64,000 bases of DNA from NCBI GenBank assembly GCA_910587665.1, contig CAJUMZ010000006.1, forward strand, positions 1 to 64,000, given 5' to 3'. The stretch is from an uncultured Muribaculum sp. (GTDB lineage: Bacteria > Bacteroidota > Bacteroidia > Bacteroidales > Muribaculaceae). The notes beneath the pieces were generated by a model. The model was not told the origin of the DNA. It saw nothing but the letters and a program-made list of their open reading frames with translations, and ran no database searches. Positions within the stretch are counted from its first letter, which is position 1. The number at the start of each line of letters is the position of its first letter. A program made the position numbers and the translations under genes. Positions 44,776-53,224 of this stretch are shown one piece after another.

Positions 44776-46814
44776 TCCTTGTATTTTTTTCTAATATATG
44801 AAGCCACTCGCGCCGGAGTCAAGTCGGAGCCACACTCCGTGAAATCAATACGGAAACCGCAACCCTCCTTAAACCGGCTACACCCGTATGCTGTCTTTCC
44901 CTTCAGTACGAAACCGCTGCCACACACAGGGCATTTTATCTCTTCCAGATTTTTCACCCTCGGCGATGACTTACGTTTTTTCTCCGGCTCCTGCGTATCT
45001 TTTTCCTTCTTTTTCTTTTCGGGGACAGCGCTTTCCACATCAATGCGGCGTGACGAATTGTCATTCAACACATTAATCACAATTTCATTGATCAGCACCT
45101 TCAACTCCGATATAAAATCGGCAGCAGAAAACTCGCCACGCTCTATACGGCGGAGCTTGTTTTCCCACAGTCCGGTGAGTTTCGCACTCTTAAGGAGTTC
45201 CTCATTTATAGTGGCAATCAGGTCAATACCCGCCTGCGACGCCTTTATATTCTTGCGCTCACGAAATATGTAGCGGCGCTTGAAGAGGGTCTCTATAATC
45301 GCCGCGCGGGTCGAAGGCCTGCCTATTCCGTTCTCCTTCATTGCCTCACGCAATTCCTCATCTTCCACAGTCTTCCCCGCCGATTCCATAGCCCTCAACA
45401 ATGTTCCTTCCGTGTAAGGTTTCGGTGGCTGAGTCTGTTTTTTAAGCAGCGATGGGGTGTGTTCGCCGCTCTCCCCGACAGTAAAAGGAGGCAAAATCTT
45501 ATCCTCTCCCTGATTTTCATCATCCTGCTGACTTCCGTAAACAGTGCGCCACCCCGGATCGACAATCACCTTTCCGGTAGCCTTGAATCCTACTTTTCCG
45601 GTCTCTCCGAGCACAGTGGTGGACATAAACACGCAATCAGGATAAAATGCCGATATAAATCTCAGTGCTATAAGATGATATAGCTTTCTCTCATCCCCGA
45701 CGAGACGGTCGGGAGCCTGCCCGGTGGGGATTATGGCATGATGATCGGTAACCTTCGAGTTGTCAAACACCTTCTTTGACTTCGGAATCTTGCCCCCAAG
45801 CAATACCGCAGTAAGACCGGCATAAGGTTTCATCTGTTCCAAAATGACAGGTATTTTCTTATATATATCTTCGCTAAGATAGGTTGTATCGACACGCGGA
45901 TATGTGGTCACCTTCTTCTCGTAAAGTGACTGGATGTAGCGCAATGTGTCATCGGCTGTCCATCCCCATTTCCGGTTACACTCCACTTGCAGCGACGTAA
46001 GGTCAAATAATCGGGGAGGTGACTCTTTACCTTTCTTTTCAGTCACGTCGGTCACCGTAAACGGCTTGCCGGTGATTGATTCAAGAGCCGACTGAGCGTC
46101 GGCTTCAGTCTTGAACTTTCCGGAAGTAACATTAAATGTCACATCGCGATAAAGAGTCTTCAACTCCCAATAATCTTCCGGCTTGAAATTCTCTATCTCA
46201 AGCTGGCGTTGCACGATAAGTGCAAGTGTTGGCGTCTGTACCCTGCCTATCGACAGGACATTGCCGGGCGATGAATATTTTAATGAATAAAGCCGCGTGG
46301 CATTCATGCCAAGAATCCAGTCGCCTATAGCCCTTGACAGTCCGGCATGATACAGGCGGTCATATACCGCCTCCGGCTTAAGATCCTTGAATCCGTCACG
46401 TATCGACTCATCGGTCAGAGAGCTGATCCAAAGACGCTTCACGGGACACTTTATATCCGCCTTCTGCATTACCCACCGCTGAATAAGCTCACCCTCCTGA
46501 CCGGCATCACCACAGTTTATCACCTCATCAGCCTCCGATATCAGCTTCTTTATCACATTGAACTGCTTCTCTATGCCGCGGTCGGCAATCAGTTTTATGC
46601 CAAATCGCTGAGGTATCATAGGTAATGCGCCAAGCGACCACCGTTTCCACAGGTCGGTATAGTCGGCAGGTTCCTTGAGCGTACACAAATGACCGAATGT
46701 CCATGTCACCTTATAGTCGCCACCTTCATAGAATCCGTCTTGACGCCGGTCGGCGCCAAGTATCGCAGCTATGTCTTTGGCCACACTCGGTTTCTCGGTA
46801 ATGCAAAGTTTCAA
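44772..46814 (-). CDS. topB: DNA topoisomerase III
   Basis: TopB is a type IA topoisomerase that decatenates DNA and resolves recombination or replication intermediates. The 680-residue protein starts with the Toprim domain (KLCITEKPSVAKDIAAILGA, then GDAGQEGELIQRW). The strand-passage domains contain IGRVQTPTLALIVQRQ, and the catalytic tyrosine lies in the TYPRVDTTYLSED block. A long charged linker (about 590-630) leads to a zinc finger near the C-terminus with CPVCGSGF and CSRFKEGCGF. All main motifs are present. It lies between a small membrane protein gene (13 nt) and the NUDIX gene (4-nt overlap). Confidence 0.95.
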   Translation of the reverse strand: MKLCITEKPSVAKDIAAILGADRRQDGFYEGGDYKVTWTFGHLCTLKEPADYTDLWKRWSLGALPMIPQRFGIKLIADRGIEKQFNVIKKLISEADEVINCGDAGQEGELIQRWVMQKADIKCPVKRLWISSLTDESIRDGFKDLKPEAVYDRLYHAGLSRAIGDWILGMNATRLYSLKYSSPGNVLSIGRVQTPTLALIVQRQLEIENFKPEDYWELKTLYRDVTFNVTSGKFKTEADAQSALESITGKPFTVTDVTEKKGKESPPRLFDLTSLQVECNRKWGWTADDTLRYIQSLYEKKVTTYPRVDTTYLSEDIYKKIPVILEQMKPYAGLTAVLLGGKIPKSKKVFDNSKVTDHHAIIPTGQAPDRLVGDERKLYHLIALRFISAFYPDCVFMSTTVLGETGKVGFKATGKVIVDPGWRTVYGSQQDDENQGEDKILPPFTVGESGEHTPSLLKKQTQPPKPYTEGTLLRAMESAGKTVEDEELREAMKENGIGRPSTRAAIIETLFKRRYIFRERKNIKASQAGIDLIATINEELLKSAKLTGLWENKLRRIERGEFSAADFISELKVLINEIVINVLNDNSSRRIDVESAVPEKKKKEKDTQEPEKKRKSSPRVKNLEEIKCPVCGSGFVLKGKTAYGCSRFKEGCGFRIDFTECGSDLTPARVASYIRKKYKE

Positions 46815-46827
46815 GACAGATTCAGGT

Positions 46828-47250
46828 TTAATGTTTTTTCAACAAGCACCTATCCACTCCTTTTTCAGTAGATATTACCAGCGTGGCATTGTTAAGCGAC
46901 GGAGTGCGCGGAAAGTCAATCTCAACAGGTATTATGCCATCATCCTCCCATTGAAACCAACGGTCAAAATCGACTCCGTCTATATCATTTGCCTCATAGC
47001 TTTTGCCATTCAGCTCGATTGTCATGCCATGAAGTTTCTGTGAAGTGTGCGGTCGGCCGACAAATTTGCCGTACACCCGCGTAAGGCTTGTACGATAGCT
47101 TATACTGTCAATGGTCAACGTCAGATGCTTAGCCGCAGACAGGCGATAGTTGCGCTCGGTGCGCGCCTGTGCGGCAAACACTGCTATCACAAGGAATGCC
47201 ACAGAAATGACAAAAATCCATACCCGCTTGTTACTGTTTCTGAATGCCAT
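46828..47250 (-). CDS. Small membrane-anchored protein of unknown function
   Basis: This 140-residue protein has a basic N-terminus, one transmembrane helix (about residues 10-28) and an extracytoplasmic beta-rich domain with paired aromatic residues (DFDRWFQWEDDG) and a final EKGVDRCLLKKH. The ATG at 47250 is chosen because it comes 4 nt after the mazG stop; a longer reading would overlap mazG. I do not recognise a family. It is co-transcribed with mazG upstream and topB downstream. Confidence 0.65.
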   Translation of the reverse strand: MAFRNSNKRVWIFVISVAFLVIAVFAAQARTERNYRLSAAKHLTLTIDSISYRTSLTRVYGKFVGRPHTSQKLHGMTIELNGKSYEANDIDGVDFDRWFQWEDDGIIPVEIDFPRTPSLNNATLVISTEKGVDRCLLKKH

Positions 47251-47254
47251 ATAC

Positions 47255-48049
47255 TCACTTCCCCCTTTCAATTTGCTTTGCTTCATTCCAAAGGCTATCC
47301 ATCTCCGCAAGGGTCATTTCTTTAAGCGACCGCCCCTCCTCCTTGGCTTTAGCCTCAACATAATTAAACCGCGAGATAAACTTGCGATTGGTCTTTTCAA
47401 GAGCGTTCTCAGGATTTATATGATACAGTCGCGCAGCATTTATCAGACTAAAAAACAGGTCGCCAAACTCTTCTTCCATCCTGTCATGATCAAGCGACTC
47501 CACCTCACGGTCAAGCTCGGCAAGCTCCTCTTTCACCTTTTCCCACACCTGATGACGCTCTTCCCAGTCAAAGCCGACATTTGAAGCCTTTTCCTGTATA
47601 CGGTCAGCCTTGATCATGGCGGGAAGCGATACCGGCACACCGCTTAACACAGTCTTGTTGCCATCTTTTTCCTTAAGCTTTATCTGCTCCCAATTTAGCT
47701 CGACATCATGGGCGTTATTGACATTTACATCGCCAAACACGTGAGGGTGACGGAAAATAAGTTTCTTATTAAGACGATCAGCCACATCGGCGATGTCAAA
47801 CTCACCCTTCTCCTCCCCTATGCGGGAATAAAAAAGTATATGGAGCAACACATCACCAAGCTCTTTGGCTATATTCGGGTTGTCATTGTTTATAAGAGCC
47901 TCGCATAGCTCATACACTTCTTCTATAGTATTGGGACGCAATGACTCATTGGTCTGCTTGCGATCCCACGGGCACTCCACGCGCAGGATGTCGAGCGTAT
48001 CGATCACCTTGCCGAGAGCTTCTATTTTTTCTTGACGGGAATGTTTCAT
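47255..48049 (-). CDS. mazG: Nucleoside triphosphate pyrophosphohydrolase MazG
   Basis: MazG hydrolyses noncanonical or excess NTPs to NMP and pyrophosphate. The 264-residue protein has two MazG domains. The first carries the catalytic ExxE and ExxD pairs in EEVYELCEAL and KELGDVLLHI, and the second has EELAELDREV with EEEFGDLFF. The opening ECPWDRKQTNESLRPNTIEE is typical. It is the first gene of a minus-strand unit, with a -7 box at 48068. Confidence 0.95.
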   Translation of the reverse strand: MKHSRQEKIEALGKVIDTLDILRVECPWDRKQTNESLRPNTIEEVYELCEALINNDNPNIAKELGDVLLHILFYSRIGEEKGEFDIADVADRLNKKLIFRHPHVFGDVNVNNAHDVELNWEQIKLKEKDGNKTVLSGVPVSLPAMIKADRIQEKASNVGFDWEERHQVWEKVKEELAELDREVESLDHDRMEEEFGDLFFSLINAARLYHINPENALEKTNRKFISRFNYVEAKAKEEGRSLKEMTLAEMDSLWNEAKQIERGK

Positions 48050-48067
48050 AACATCGGTTTATTATTG

Positions 48068-48075
48068 CAAAGATA
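48068..48075 (-). promoter_or_regulatory. -7 element for the mazG-topB unit
   Basis: TATCTTTG on the minus strand lies 18 nt before the mazG start codon. No -33 element was found at standard spacing. Confidence 0.5.
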
Positions 48076-48113
48076 CTCCAATTTCGGGGAAAACCGAACT
48101 TGAAGCGCGCATT

Positions 48114-48146
48114 TTTGTATTATTAGAGAAGAAACGCCTAACTTTG
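48114..48146 (+). promoter_or_regulatory. Promoter for the HAD phosphatase gene
   Basis: TTTG (48114-48117), a 21-nt spacer and TAACTTTG (48139-48146) match the Bacteroidota consensus. The start codon is at 48174. Confidence 0.7.
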
Positions 48147-48173
48147 TCCTCTTAAAAATAGCATTTAACGAAA

Positions 48174-48962
48174 ATGAAAAAAGCATTATTTTTTGATATA
48201 GACGGTACACTTGTAAGCTTTAAGACCCATGAGATACCCGAATCGACAATAGAGGCGATCCGCAAGGCTCATGAACGCGGCAACAAGATATTCATCTCAA
48301 CCGGCAGACCGTACGTGATAATCAACAATCTTCTTCCCTTGCAAGAAGAAAACCTTATCGACGGTTATATAACCATGAACGGTGCATATTGCTTCATTGG
48401 CGACGACATTCTTTATAAAAGCCCGGTGCCAAAGGAGGATGTAAGGCGCATAGCCGACATCTGCAAAGAAAAAGGCTATGCCTGCATTTTCGTCACGGAG
48501 ACAGAAATGAAAGTTGTCCAGCCGACCGATGAAGTGCGCAAAATATTCAACGAGTTTCTTCATGTAACCCATATTCCCCACACCGACTTCAAAGACGTGG
48601 TGGACAAGGAGATATACCAGATGACCGTATTCATTACCGAGGATATTGAAAAAGAAGTTGCGACCATGATGCCCGGAAGTGAATTTAACCGTTGGTATCC
48701 CACCTTTGTGGACATAACCGCAAAAGGCAACACAAAAGCTCACGGCATTGACATCATAATGGATAGTATCGGCATGCCGCATGATGCGTCGATAGCTTTC
48801 GGTGACGGAGGTAACGATATTCCGATGCTTGAAAAAGCAGCCATAGGCGTGGCTATGGGAAATTCGACCGACGAGGTTAAATCCCATGCACAGATAGTCA
48901 CCGACTCGGTTGACAATGACGGCATAGCCAAAGCCCTGAAAATCCTTGATCTTATCGACTAA
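48174..48962 (+). CDS. Cof-type HAD-superfamily phosphatase
   Basis: This 262-residue cytoplasmic protein is a HAD hydrolase with a C2 cap, of the Cof/YidA type. The nucleophile motif FDIDGTLVSF is at residues 6-15, motif II (FISTGRP) is near 40, a Lys lies in the cap region, and motif IV AFGDGGNDIPMLEKA is near 205. These enzymes dephosphorylate sugar phosphates or nucleotides with broad specificity. It is a monocistronic gene with its own promoter, divergent from mazG. Confidence 0.92.
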   Translation: MKKALFFDIDGTLVSFKTHEIPESTIEAIRKAHERGNKIFISTGRPYVIINNLLPLQEENLIDGYITMNGAYCFIGDDILYKSPVPKEDVRRIADICKEKGYACIFVTETEMKVVQPTDEVRKIFNEFLHVTHIPHTDFKDVVDKEIYQMTVFITEDIEKEVATMMPGSEFNRWYPTFVDITAKGNTKAHGIDIIMDSIGMPHDASIAFGDGGNDIPMLEKAAIGVAMGNSTDEVKSHAQIVTDSVDNDGIAKALKILDLID

Positions 48963-49026
48963 TTAGAATGAATCCGGCGTTTATAATGTCAAAAACAGAT
49001 AAATAAACGGCACAAAGTCAAATAAA

Positions 49027-49058
49027 TTTGCTTTACACTTGACTTATTCGTATCTTTG
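49027..49058 (+). promoter_or_regulatory. Promoter for the GT5-like gene and DUF4270 gene
   Basis: TTTG (49027-49030), a 20-nt spacer and TATCTTTG (49051-49058) form a full-consensus promoter, 29 nt before the ATG at 49088. Confidence 0.7.
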
Positions 49059-49087
49059 CAGACATTATATACTCAATTATCAATTTG

Positions 49088-49897
49088 ATGGATACCAACA
49101 AGGTTCTTTACATTTCACAAGAAATCACCCCCTATCTGCCTGATAGTCATATGTCGGTTCTCAGTCAGAAACTCCCGCAGGGTATTCAGGAAAAAGGCAA
49201 CGAAGTGCGCACCTTTATGCCTAAATACGGTTGCATCAAAGAGCGCCGCAATCAGCTACATGAAGTAATACGCCTTTCAGGCTTGAATATTGTAATTGAT
49301 GACTCCGACCACCCTCTTATCATAAAGGTTGCCACCCTCCAGCCCGCAAGAATGCAGGTTTACTTCATCGACAATGAAGATTACTTCCTTAGAGGACAGA
49401 CTGCAAAGGACCTGGAAATACGACTGTCGCCCGAAGACAACGACGAGCGTATAATGTTTTATGTAAGAGGTGTCGTTGAAACAGTGAAAAAACTTCGTTG
49501 GGATCCCACACTTGTGCATTGTTCCGGATGGGTGTCGGCTCTCGCCCCGATATATCTGAAAAAGGTCTATGCGGAAGATCCCGCATTTCAGAATACAAAA
49601 ATAGTATACTCGCTTTTCGACGAAAAATTCGAGGGGACGCTTGACGAGCGTATGCTTGAAAAGCTGAAGCTTGAAGGATTCACCGATGAGGACCTTGCCT
49701 CGATTGCCGGAGCGCCGGTTGACTGGAAAGCCCTTAACAAGCTTGCAATCGACTATTCCGACGGCATAGTACAGGCATCCCCCGAAATTGATCCTGAACT
49801 GAAAGAGTATATTGAAAAATCAGGCAAGAAATTTCTCCCCTATCCGGGCGACGAAAATTATGTCGACAAATATGCCGACTTCTATGCCCAGTTATAA
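49088..49897 (+). CDS. Glycogen/starch synthase N-terminal-domain protein, probably non-catalytic alone
   Basis: This 269-residue protein resembles the N-terminal Rossmann-like half of GT5 glycogen synthases: KVLYISQEITPYL at the start, GNEVRTFMPKYG, VYFIDNEDYF, and LVHCSGWVSALAPIYLKK. It lacks the whole C-terminal GT-B half with the nucleotide-sugar site. The KxGGL motif usually found just after the first strand is also missing, replaced by DSHMSVLS. So it is unlikely to make glycogen alone. Similar short proteins occur in other Bacteroidales as I recall, so this is a lineage form rather than a broken gene. The ATG at 49088 is used; the frame also opens at a TTG one codon earlier. A DUF4270 lipoprotein gene follows after 27 nt. 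Confidence 0.8.
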   Translation: MDTNKVLYISQEITPYLPDSHMSVLSQKLPQGIQEKGNEVRTFMPKYGCIKERRNQLHEVIRLSGLNIVIDDSDHPLIIKVATLQPARMQVYFIDNEDYFLRGQTAKDLEIRLSPEDNDERIMFYVRGVVETVKKLRWDPTLVHCSGWVSALAPIYLKKVYAEDPAFQNTKIVYSLFDEKFEGTLDERMLEKLKLEGFTDEDLASIAGAPVDWKALNKLAIDYSDGIVQASPEIDPELKEYIEKSGKKFLPYPGDENYVDKYADFYAQL

Positions 49898-49924
49898 AAA
49901 CATTCATTTATTGCATTTACGATA

Positions 49925-51298
49925 ATGAAATTATTCAGATTGATTCCTGCCGCGCTCATCGGAGTATCAATGCTCTCCTGCGAGGAAGACGGCACTATAG
50001 GATCATCAGTCATTCAAGATCGCGTGGAGGTCGTTATCGACTCCTCTTTCACAGTCGCAGGTTCATCTGTGCTTAATCCTGTGATTCAGGCAAGAACCGA
50101 CAATCAGTTGCTCGGCGCAATCGATGCGAAAGGCTTCGGAAGGCTGTCAAGTGACTTCATATCGCAGTTAATGCCGTCAAACGCCATTGACACCACCGGA
50201 GTCACCGTCAATGACATCGATTCGATAAAAATGTTTCTTTACATGAATAAAAGCGCGATGATAGGCGACTCCCTCGTACCGATGGGGCTCGACGTATATC
50301 GCGTGACGAAGGATCTGCCGTCACCCATATACAGTGACTTCAATCCCGACTCATATTATTCAAAAAGCGAGAAACTCGCATCGACCATCTATTCGGCTAC
50401 CGTACTCGGCATGCCAGACAGCATGCGCGACAGCCTGAAACTACCTGACTCCCTACGCATTGTTGAGATCAAGCTTCCCGTGGAGCTGGGTCGTGAGTTT
50501 TACAATAAGTACAAACAAGACCCGTCACTTTTCAGCGACCCGCAGCGTTTCTCAAAATGGTTTCCGGGACTGTATATAAAAAACAGCTTCGGGTCAGGAC
50601 GTCTTATGCGCTTCTATGCATCACTGGTGTCGATGTATTATAGGAAAAAGGTGACCACCGAATCCAAAGATACGGTCTATAAGCTTGCAAATCCGTTTCT
50701 TGCCGTAACCCCTGAGGTGATAAACAATAACAACATCAGCCTTGCAATAAGCGACGACCTCAAATCACTCGCCGCCACCGCGCCGGTTGTTGCCGCCCCG
50801 ATAGGTTACGATACAGAAATCAAGATTCCGATCCGTGACATAATCAACAAGTATCATTCAAACACCAACAGCTACAGTGTGGTAAACTCCATGACACTTG
50901 AGATTCCGGCTTCGGCAATCACCAATGACTATGGCATCAATCCTCCGACCAATCTTCTTCTTGTAAAGAAAGACAAAAAGGAAGAGTTTTTTGCAGAGCA
51001 ACAGCTGTTTGACAACCGCACATCATTCTATGCCACATACAATTCAAAGACGAAGTCTTATGTGTTCAGTTCGATGCGCAGGTATTTCCTTGACATGTAT
51101 GAAAAAGAAACCCTTGAGGAAAGTGACGGTGAATTCATCCTTACCCCGGTAAGCCCTGTCACCGAAGTGTCACAGTCAGGATACACCCAAGAAACTGTCA
51201 TTATGGCGATAGTCCCATACATCAATACCCCTGCGATGGCAAAGCTTGATCTTGCAAAAGCAAAGATTAAACTAACATTTAGCAAGCAGACGATGTAA
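49925..51298 (+). CDS. DUF4270-family lipoprotein
   Basis: This 457-residue protein begins with a lipoprotein signal ending SMLSC (Cys19) followed by acidic residues, typical of outer-membrane lipoproteins in Bacteroidota. The mature part is beta-rich. The opening strands (IDSSFTVAGSSVLNPVIQARTDNQLLGAIDAKGFGRLSSDFISQLMP) match DUF4270, a Bacteroidota-specific family with no known biochemical role. It lies in the same unit as the GT5-like protein, a pairing that occurs in related genomes. The gene ends 39 nt before tRNA-Thr. Confidence 0.8.
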   Translation: MKLFRLIPAALIGVSMLSCEEDGTIGSSVIQDRVEVVIDSSFTVAGSSVLNPVIQARTDNQLLGAIDAKGFGRLSSDFISQLMPSNAIDTTGVTVNDIDSIKMFLYMNKSAMIGDSLVPMGLDVYRVTKDLPSPIYSDFNPDSYYSKSEKLASTIYSATVLGMPDSMRDSLKLPDSLRIVEIKLPVELGREFYNKYKQDPSLFSDPQRFSKWFPGLYIKNSFGSGRLMRFYASLVSMYYRKKVTTESKDTVYKLANPFLAVTPEVINNNNISLAISDDLKSLAATAPVVAAPIGYDTEIKIPIRDIINKYHSNTNSYSVVNSMTLEIPASAITNDYGINPPTNLLLVKKDKKEEFFAEQQLFDNRTSFYATYNSKTKSYVFSSMRRYFLDMYEKETLEESDGEFILTPVSPVTEVSQSGYTQETVIMAIVPYINTPAMAKLDLAKAKIKLTFSKQTM

Positions 51299-51316
51299 CA
51301 ATCGCAAAATATTTTG

Positions 51317-51324
51317 TATATTTG
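51317..51324 (+). promoter_or_regulatory. -7 element for tRNA-Thr
   Basis: TATATTTG lies 13 nt before the 5' end of the tRNA. A -33 match is not evident at standard spacing. Confidence 0.5.
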
Positions 51325-51337
51325 CACTCGCAAATCA

Positions 51338-51410
51338 GCCACAATAGCTCAGTCGGTAGAGCATTTCATTCGTAACGAAAAGGTCAGGGGTTCGAGCCCC
51401 CTTTGTGGCT
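51338..51410 (+). tRNA. tRNA-Thr (anticodon CGT)
   Basis: The 73-nt sequence folds as a tRNA. The 7-bp acceptor stem GCCACAA pairs with TTGTGGC and is followed by discriminator T. The D-arm contains GCTCAGTCGGTAGAGC. The anticodon loop reads TTCGTAA with CGT at 51371-51373, which decodes ACG (Thr). The T-arm is AGGGG-TTCGAGC-CCCCT. CCA is not encoded. The innermost anticodon-stem pair is an A-C mismatch (A31-C39), which weakens but does not abolish the stem. A strong terminator follows. Confidence 0.95.
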
Positions 51411-51415
51411 CACCG

Positions 51416-51454
51416 ATGAAATAAGGGTCAGTTAAAAACTGACCCTTATTTCAT
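51416..51454. terminator. 18-bp perfect hairpin terminator after tRNA-Thr
   Basis: Bases 51416-51433 pair perfectly with 51437-51454 around a 3-nt loop. The stem has A-rich ends on one side and T-rich ends on the other, so it can work in both directions. Confidence 0.85.
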
Positions 51455-51473
51455 TATATGCCCATACAAAATA

Positions 51474-51512
51474 ACCGCGGGGAATGCACAAAACCAGTGC
51501 ATTCCCCGCGGT
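51474..51512 (-). terminator. GC-rich hairpin, probable terminator of the DUF3127 gene
   Basis: A 16-bp perfect inverted repeat (51474-51489 with 51497-51512, 7-nt loop) lies 23 nt beyond the stop codon of the minus-strand DUF3127 gene. It is a plausible terminator on that strand, next to the tRNA terminator. Confidence 0.65.
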
Positions 51513-51535
51513 CATATTACCACTTACTTTTTTAA

Positions 51536-51916
51536 TCAGAACGGGAGGTCGTCGCTCGGATCAGCCGATAGATCGGGAGCGGCTGGTGCGGGCGGGAACG
51601 GAGCGGCACCGGGGAAATCCTGACCGGGAGCGGCGGCAGCCTGAGGCTGTCCGGCAGGCTCTACTTTCCATCCACTGATAGATGTAAACCATCTGCCATT
51701 ATATTCACGGCTGTTGATGTCAAAGCTAAGGCGTATTTCATCGCCTACATTAAGGGGATATTGGTCAGCCTTCTGTCCGAAAAGGTCAAAATGCACCTTT
51801 CTGGGATAAGACTCATGTGTCTCCAATACATACTCACGCTTTTTCCATTCGTTTCCTGCTTTAGAAGTACCCGACTGCTCGGGAAGGGCAAGTATGATTC
51901 TACCTTCTATTTCCAT
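51536..51916 (-). CDS. DUF3127-family OB-fold-like protein with SSB-like tail
   Basis: This 126-residue protein matches DUF3127 of Bacteroidota. The N-terminal part (about 1-85) has alternating strands such as EIEGRIILALPEQSGTSKAGNEWKK, YVLETHESYPRKVHFDLFG, and the Trp-rich GRWFTSISGWKVE, consistent with an OB-like fold. It continues into a Pro/Ala-rich linker and ends DPSDDLPF. That acidic, hydrophobic-tipped end closely resembles the C-terminal peptide of single-stranded DNA-binding proteins (DDDIPF), used to recruit repair and replication proteins. Nucleic-acid binding is an inference. A full promoter lies upstream and a hairpin follows. Confidence 0.8.
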   Translation of the reverse strand: MEIEGRIILALPEQSGTSKAGNEWKKREYVLETHESYPRKVHFDLFGQKADQYPLNVGDEIRLSFDINSREYNGRWFTSISGWKVEPAGQPQAAAAPGQDFPGAAPFPPAPAAPDLSADPSDDLPF

Positions 51917-51945
51917 TATACTTATATATTTTATATTATTTTATT

Positions 51946-51977
51946 CAAAGATAGACAATCATTAAAGGATAGCCAAA
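51946..51977 (-). promoter_or_regulatory. Promoter for the DUF3127 gene
   Basis: On the minus strand TTTG (51974-51977), a 20-nt spacer and TATCTTTG (51946-51953) match the consensus fully. It sits between the stop of the DUF187 gene and the DUF3127 start at 51916. Confidence 0.75.
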
Positions 51978-51979
51978 TT

Positions 51980-53149
51980 TTACTCCAAAAATTTTTCTAC
52001 ACTGTCAACTTTATTGTTTCTCTTAGATTTCTTCACCGCAAGTTTGTGCTTTACTAGATACCGGTACAATGCCTTTACCTTTGGCTCATCACCCAATACA
52101 TGACGTGCCCTGAAAAAGCATACACCGGTCACCCCTTCACGCGACATAGCCTTTTCAATCTGGGATATGACCGTATCGGTCGACCATCCGCTCTCAAGCA
52201 TCTTGTATGGAGCAAGACCGATAACAAGACTCTTACCATTGACGTTGTTCACCCACGTAGTCATGTGATCGGAAAAACCGAATTTCTCATCCCAATACAT
52301 TTGCGGAATCACAAGTTCATGATGTCCCGAGCTGATCCATTGCACGGGATCCTGCTGGAATGTATCAAAAGCGGTAGAATTTCCATAATTCCCGACATTC
52401 TTATATGTGCCTATAGGCGCTGAACCGACAACCATATTCGGCCGCACGGATTTTACCATGTCATAAAACTCCGAGACAAACCGATTGACATTGTCACGCC
52501 TCCAATCATTTTTGGACATTTTGGCGGGATTATGCTTGCGAAACGAATTGCCGTCAGGAAATGCGGAACCGGGATAACGTGTATAGTCAAGGTTAATACC
52601 GTCAAAATCATATTTTTCCACCAATTCCCGGTACAATGACAAGAGATATTTGCGAGTTTCCGGGAGTCCGGGGTCAAGATAATATGCCCCATTATACCTC
52701 ACACATAATTCCGATTTCGACTTGACCGGATGCTTGACCTTGTTTCCCCTGTATTTGGCAGAATTAGAAGCACTTCCAAGCCGGAAAGGCACTATCCAGG
52801 CATGACACTCCATGTCACGTTTATGGCACTCGTCAATCACAAAACGGCATATGTCATAACCGAGTTTTTTTGACCCGTCGCCGGTCAGTGACGACATTGC
52901 CGGCTGGAATAAAGAGTCCCATGCCACATCACCGTTGGCCTGCACCTGAAACAGTACCATATTGAAATGTGCATCACGCAACCTGTCGAGCATGTCGGTC
53001 AACAATCGTTTCTGCCCTTTCTCGTCATATACATTCCCGGGCCAGTCAAGCCCGCTGTTGGTGGTAAGCCATACACCCCTGATCTCGCGTGACGCCACAG
53101 GAAACGCGCAACACAGTAAAAACAATATGACATGAAATATTTGTTTCAT
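51980..53149 (-). CDS. Exported glycosyl hydrolase-like protein (DUF187/GHL10, YngK type)
   Basis: This 389-residue protein has a signal peptide (about 1-20, ending VASREIRGVW) and a TIM-barrel of the GHL10/DUF187 type. Visible landmarks are REIRGVWLTTNSGLDWPG at the start of the barrel, MVLFQVQANGDVAWDS, HAWIVPFRLG, YYLDPGLPETRKYLL, FDGINLDYTRYPG with its Asp, and the later VIPQMYWDEKFGF. The family is related to glycoside hydrolases and may act on peptidoglycan or another polysaccharide in the periplasm or at the surface; no substrate is proven. A Lys-rich tail ends the protein. Confidence 0.88.
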   Translation of the reverse strand: MKQIFHVILFLLCCAFPVASREIRGVWLTTNSGLDWPGNVYDEKGQKRLLTDMLDRLRDAHFNMVLFQVQANGDVAWDSLFQPAMSSLTGDGSKKLGYDICRFVIDECHKRDMECHAWIVPFRLGSASNSAKYRGNKVKHPVKSKSELCVRYNGAYYLDPGLPETRKYLLSLYRELVEKYDFDGINLDYTRYPGSAFPDGNSFRKHNPAKMSKNDWRRDNVNRFVSEFYDMVKSVRPNMVVGSAPIGTYKNVGNYGNSTAFDTFQQDPVQWISSGHHELVIPQMYWDEKFGFSDHMTTWVNNVNGKSLVIGLAPYKMLESGWSTDTVISQIEKAMSREGVTGVCFFRARHVLGDEPKVKALYRYLVKHKLAVKKSKRNNKVDSVEKFLE

Positions 53150-53224
53150 ATAATATGTATGGGGACAATTAATTGTCAGAAAAATAAAAAATGAGTAAAT
53201 TCGACAAAAATAACAATCAAGTAT

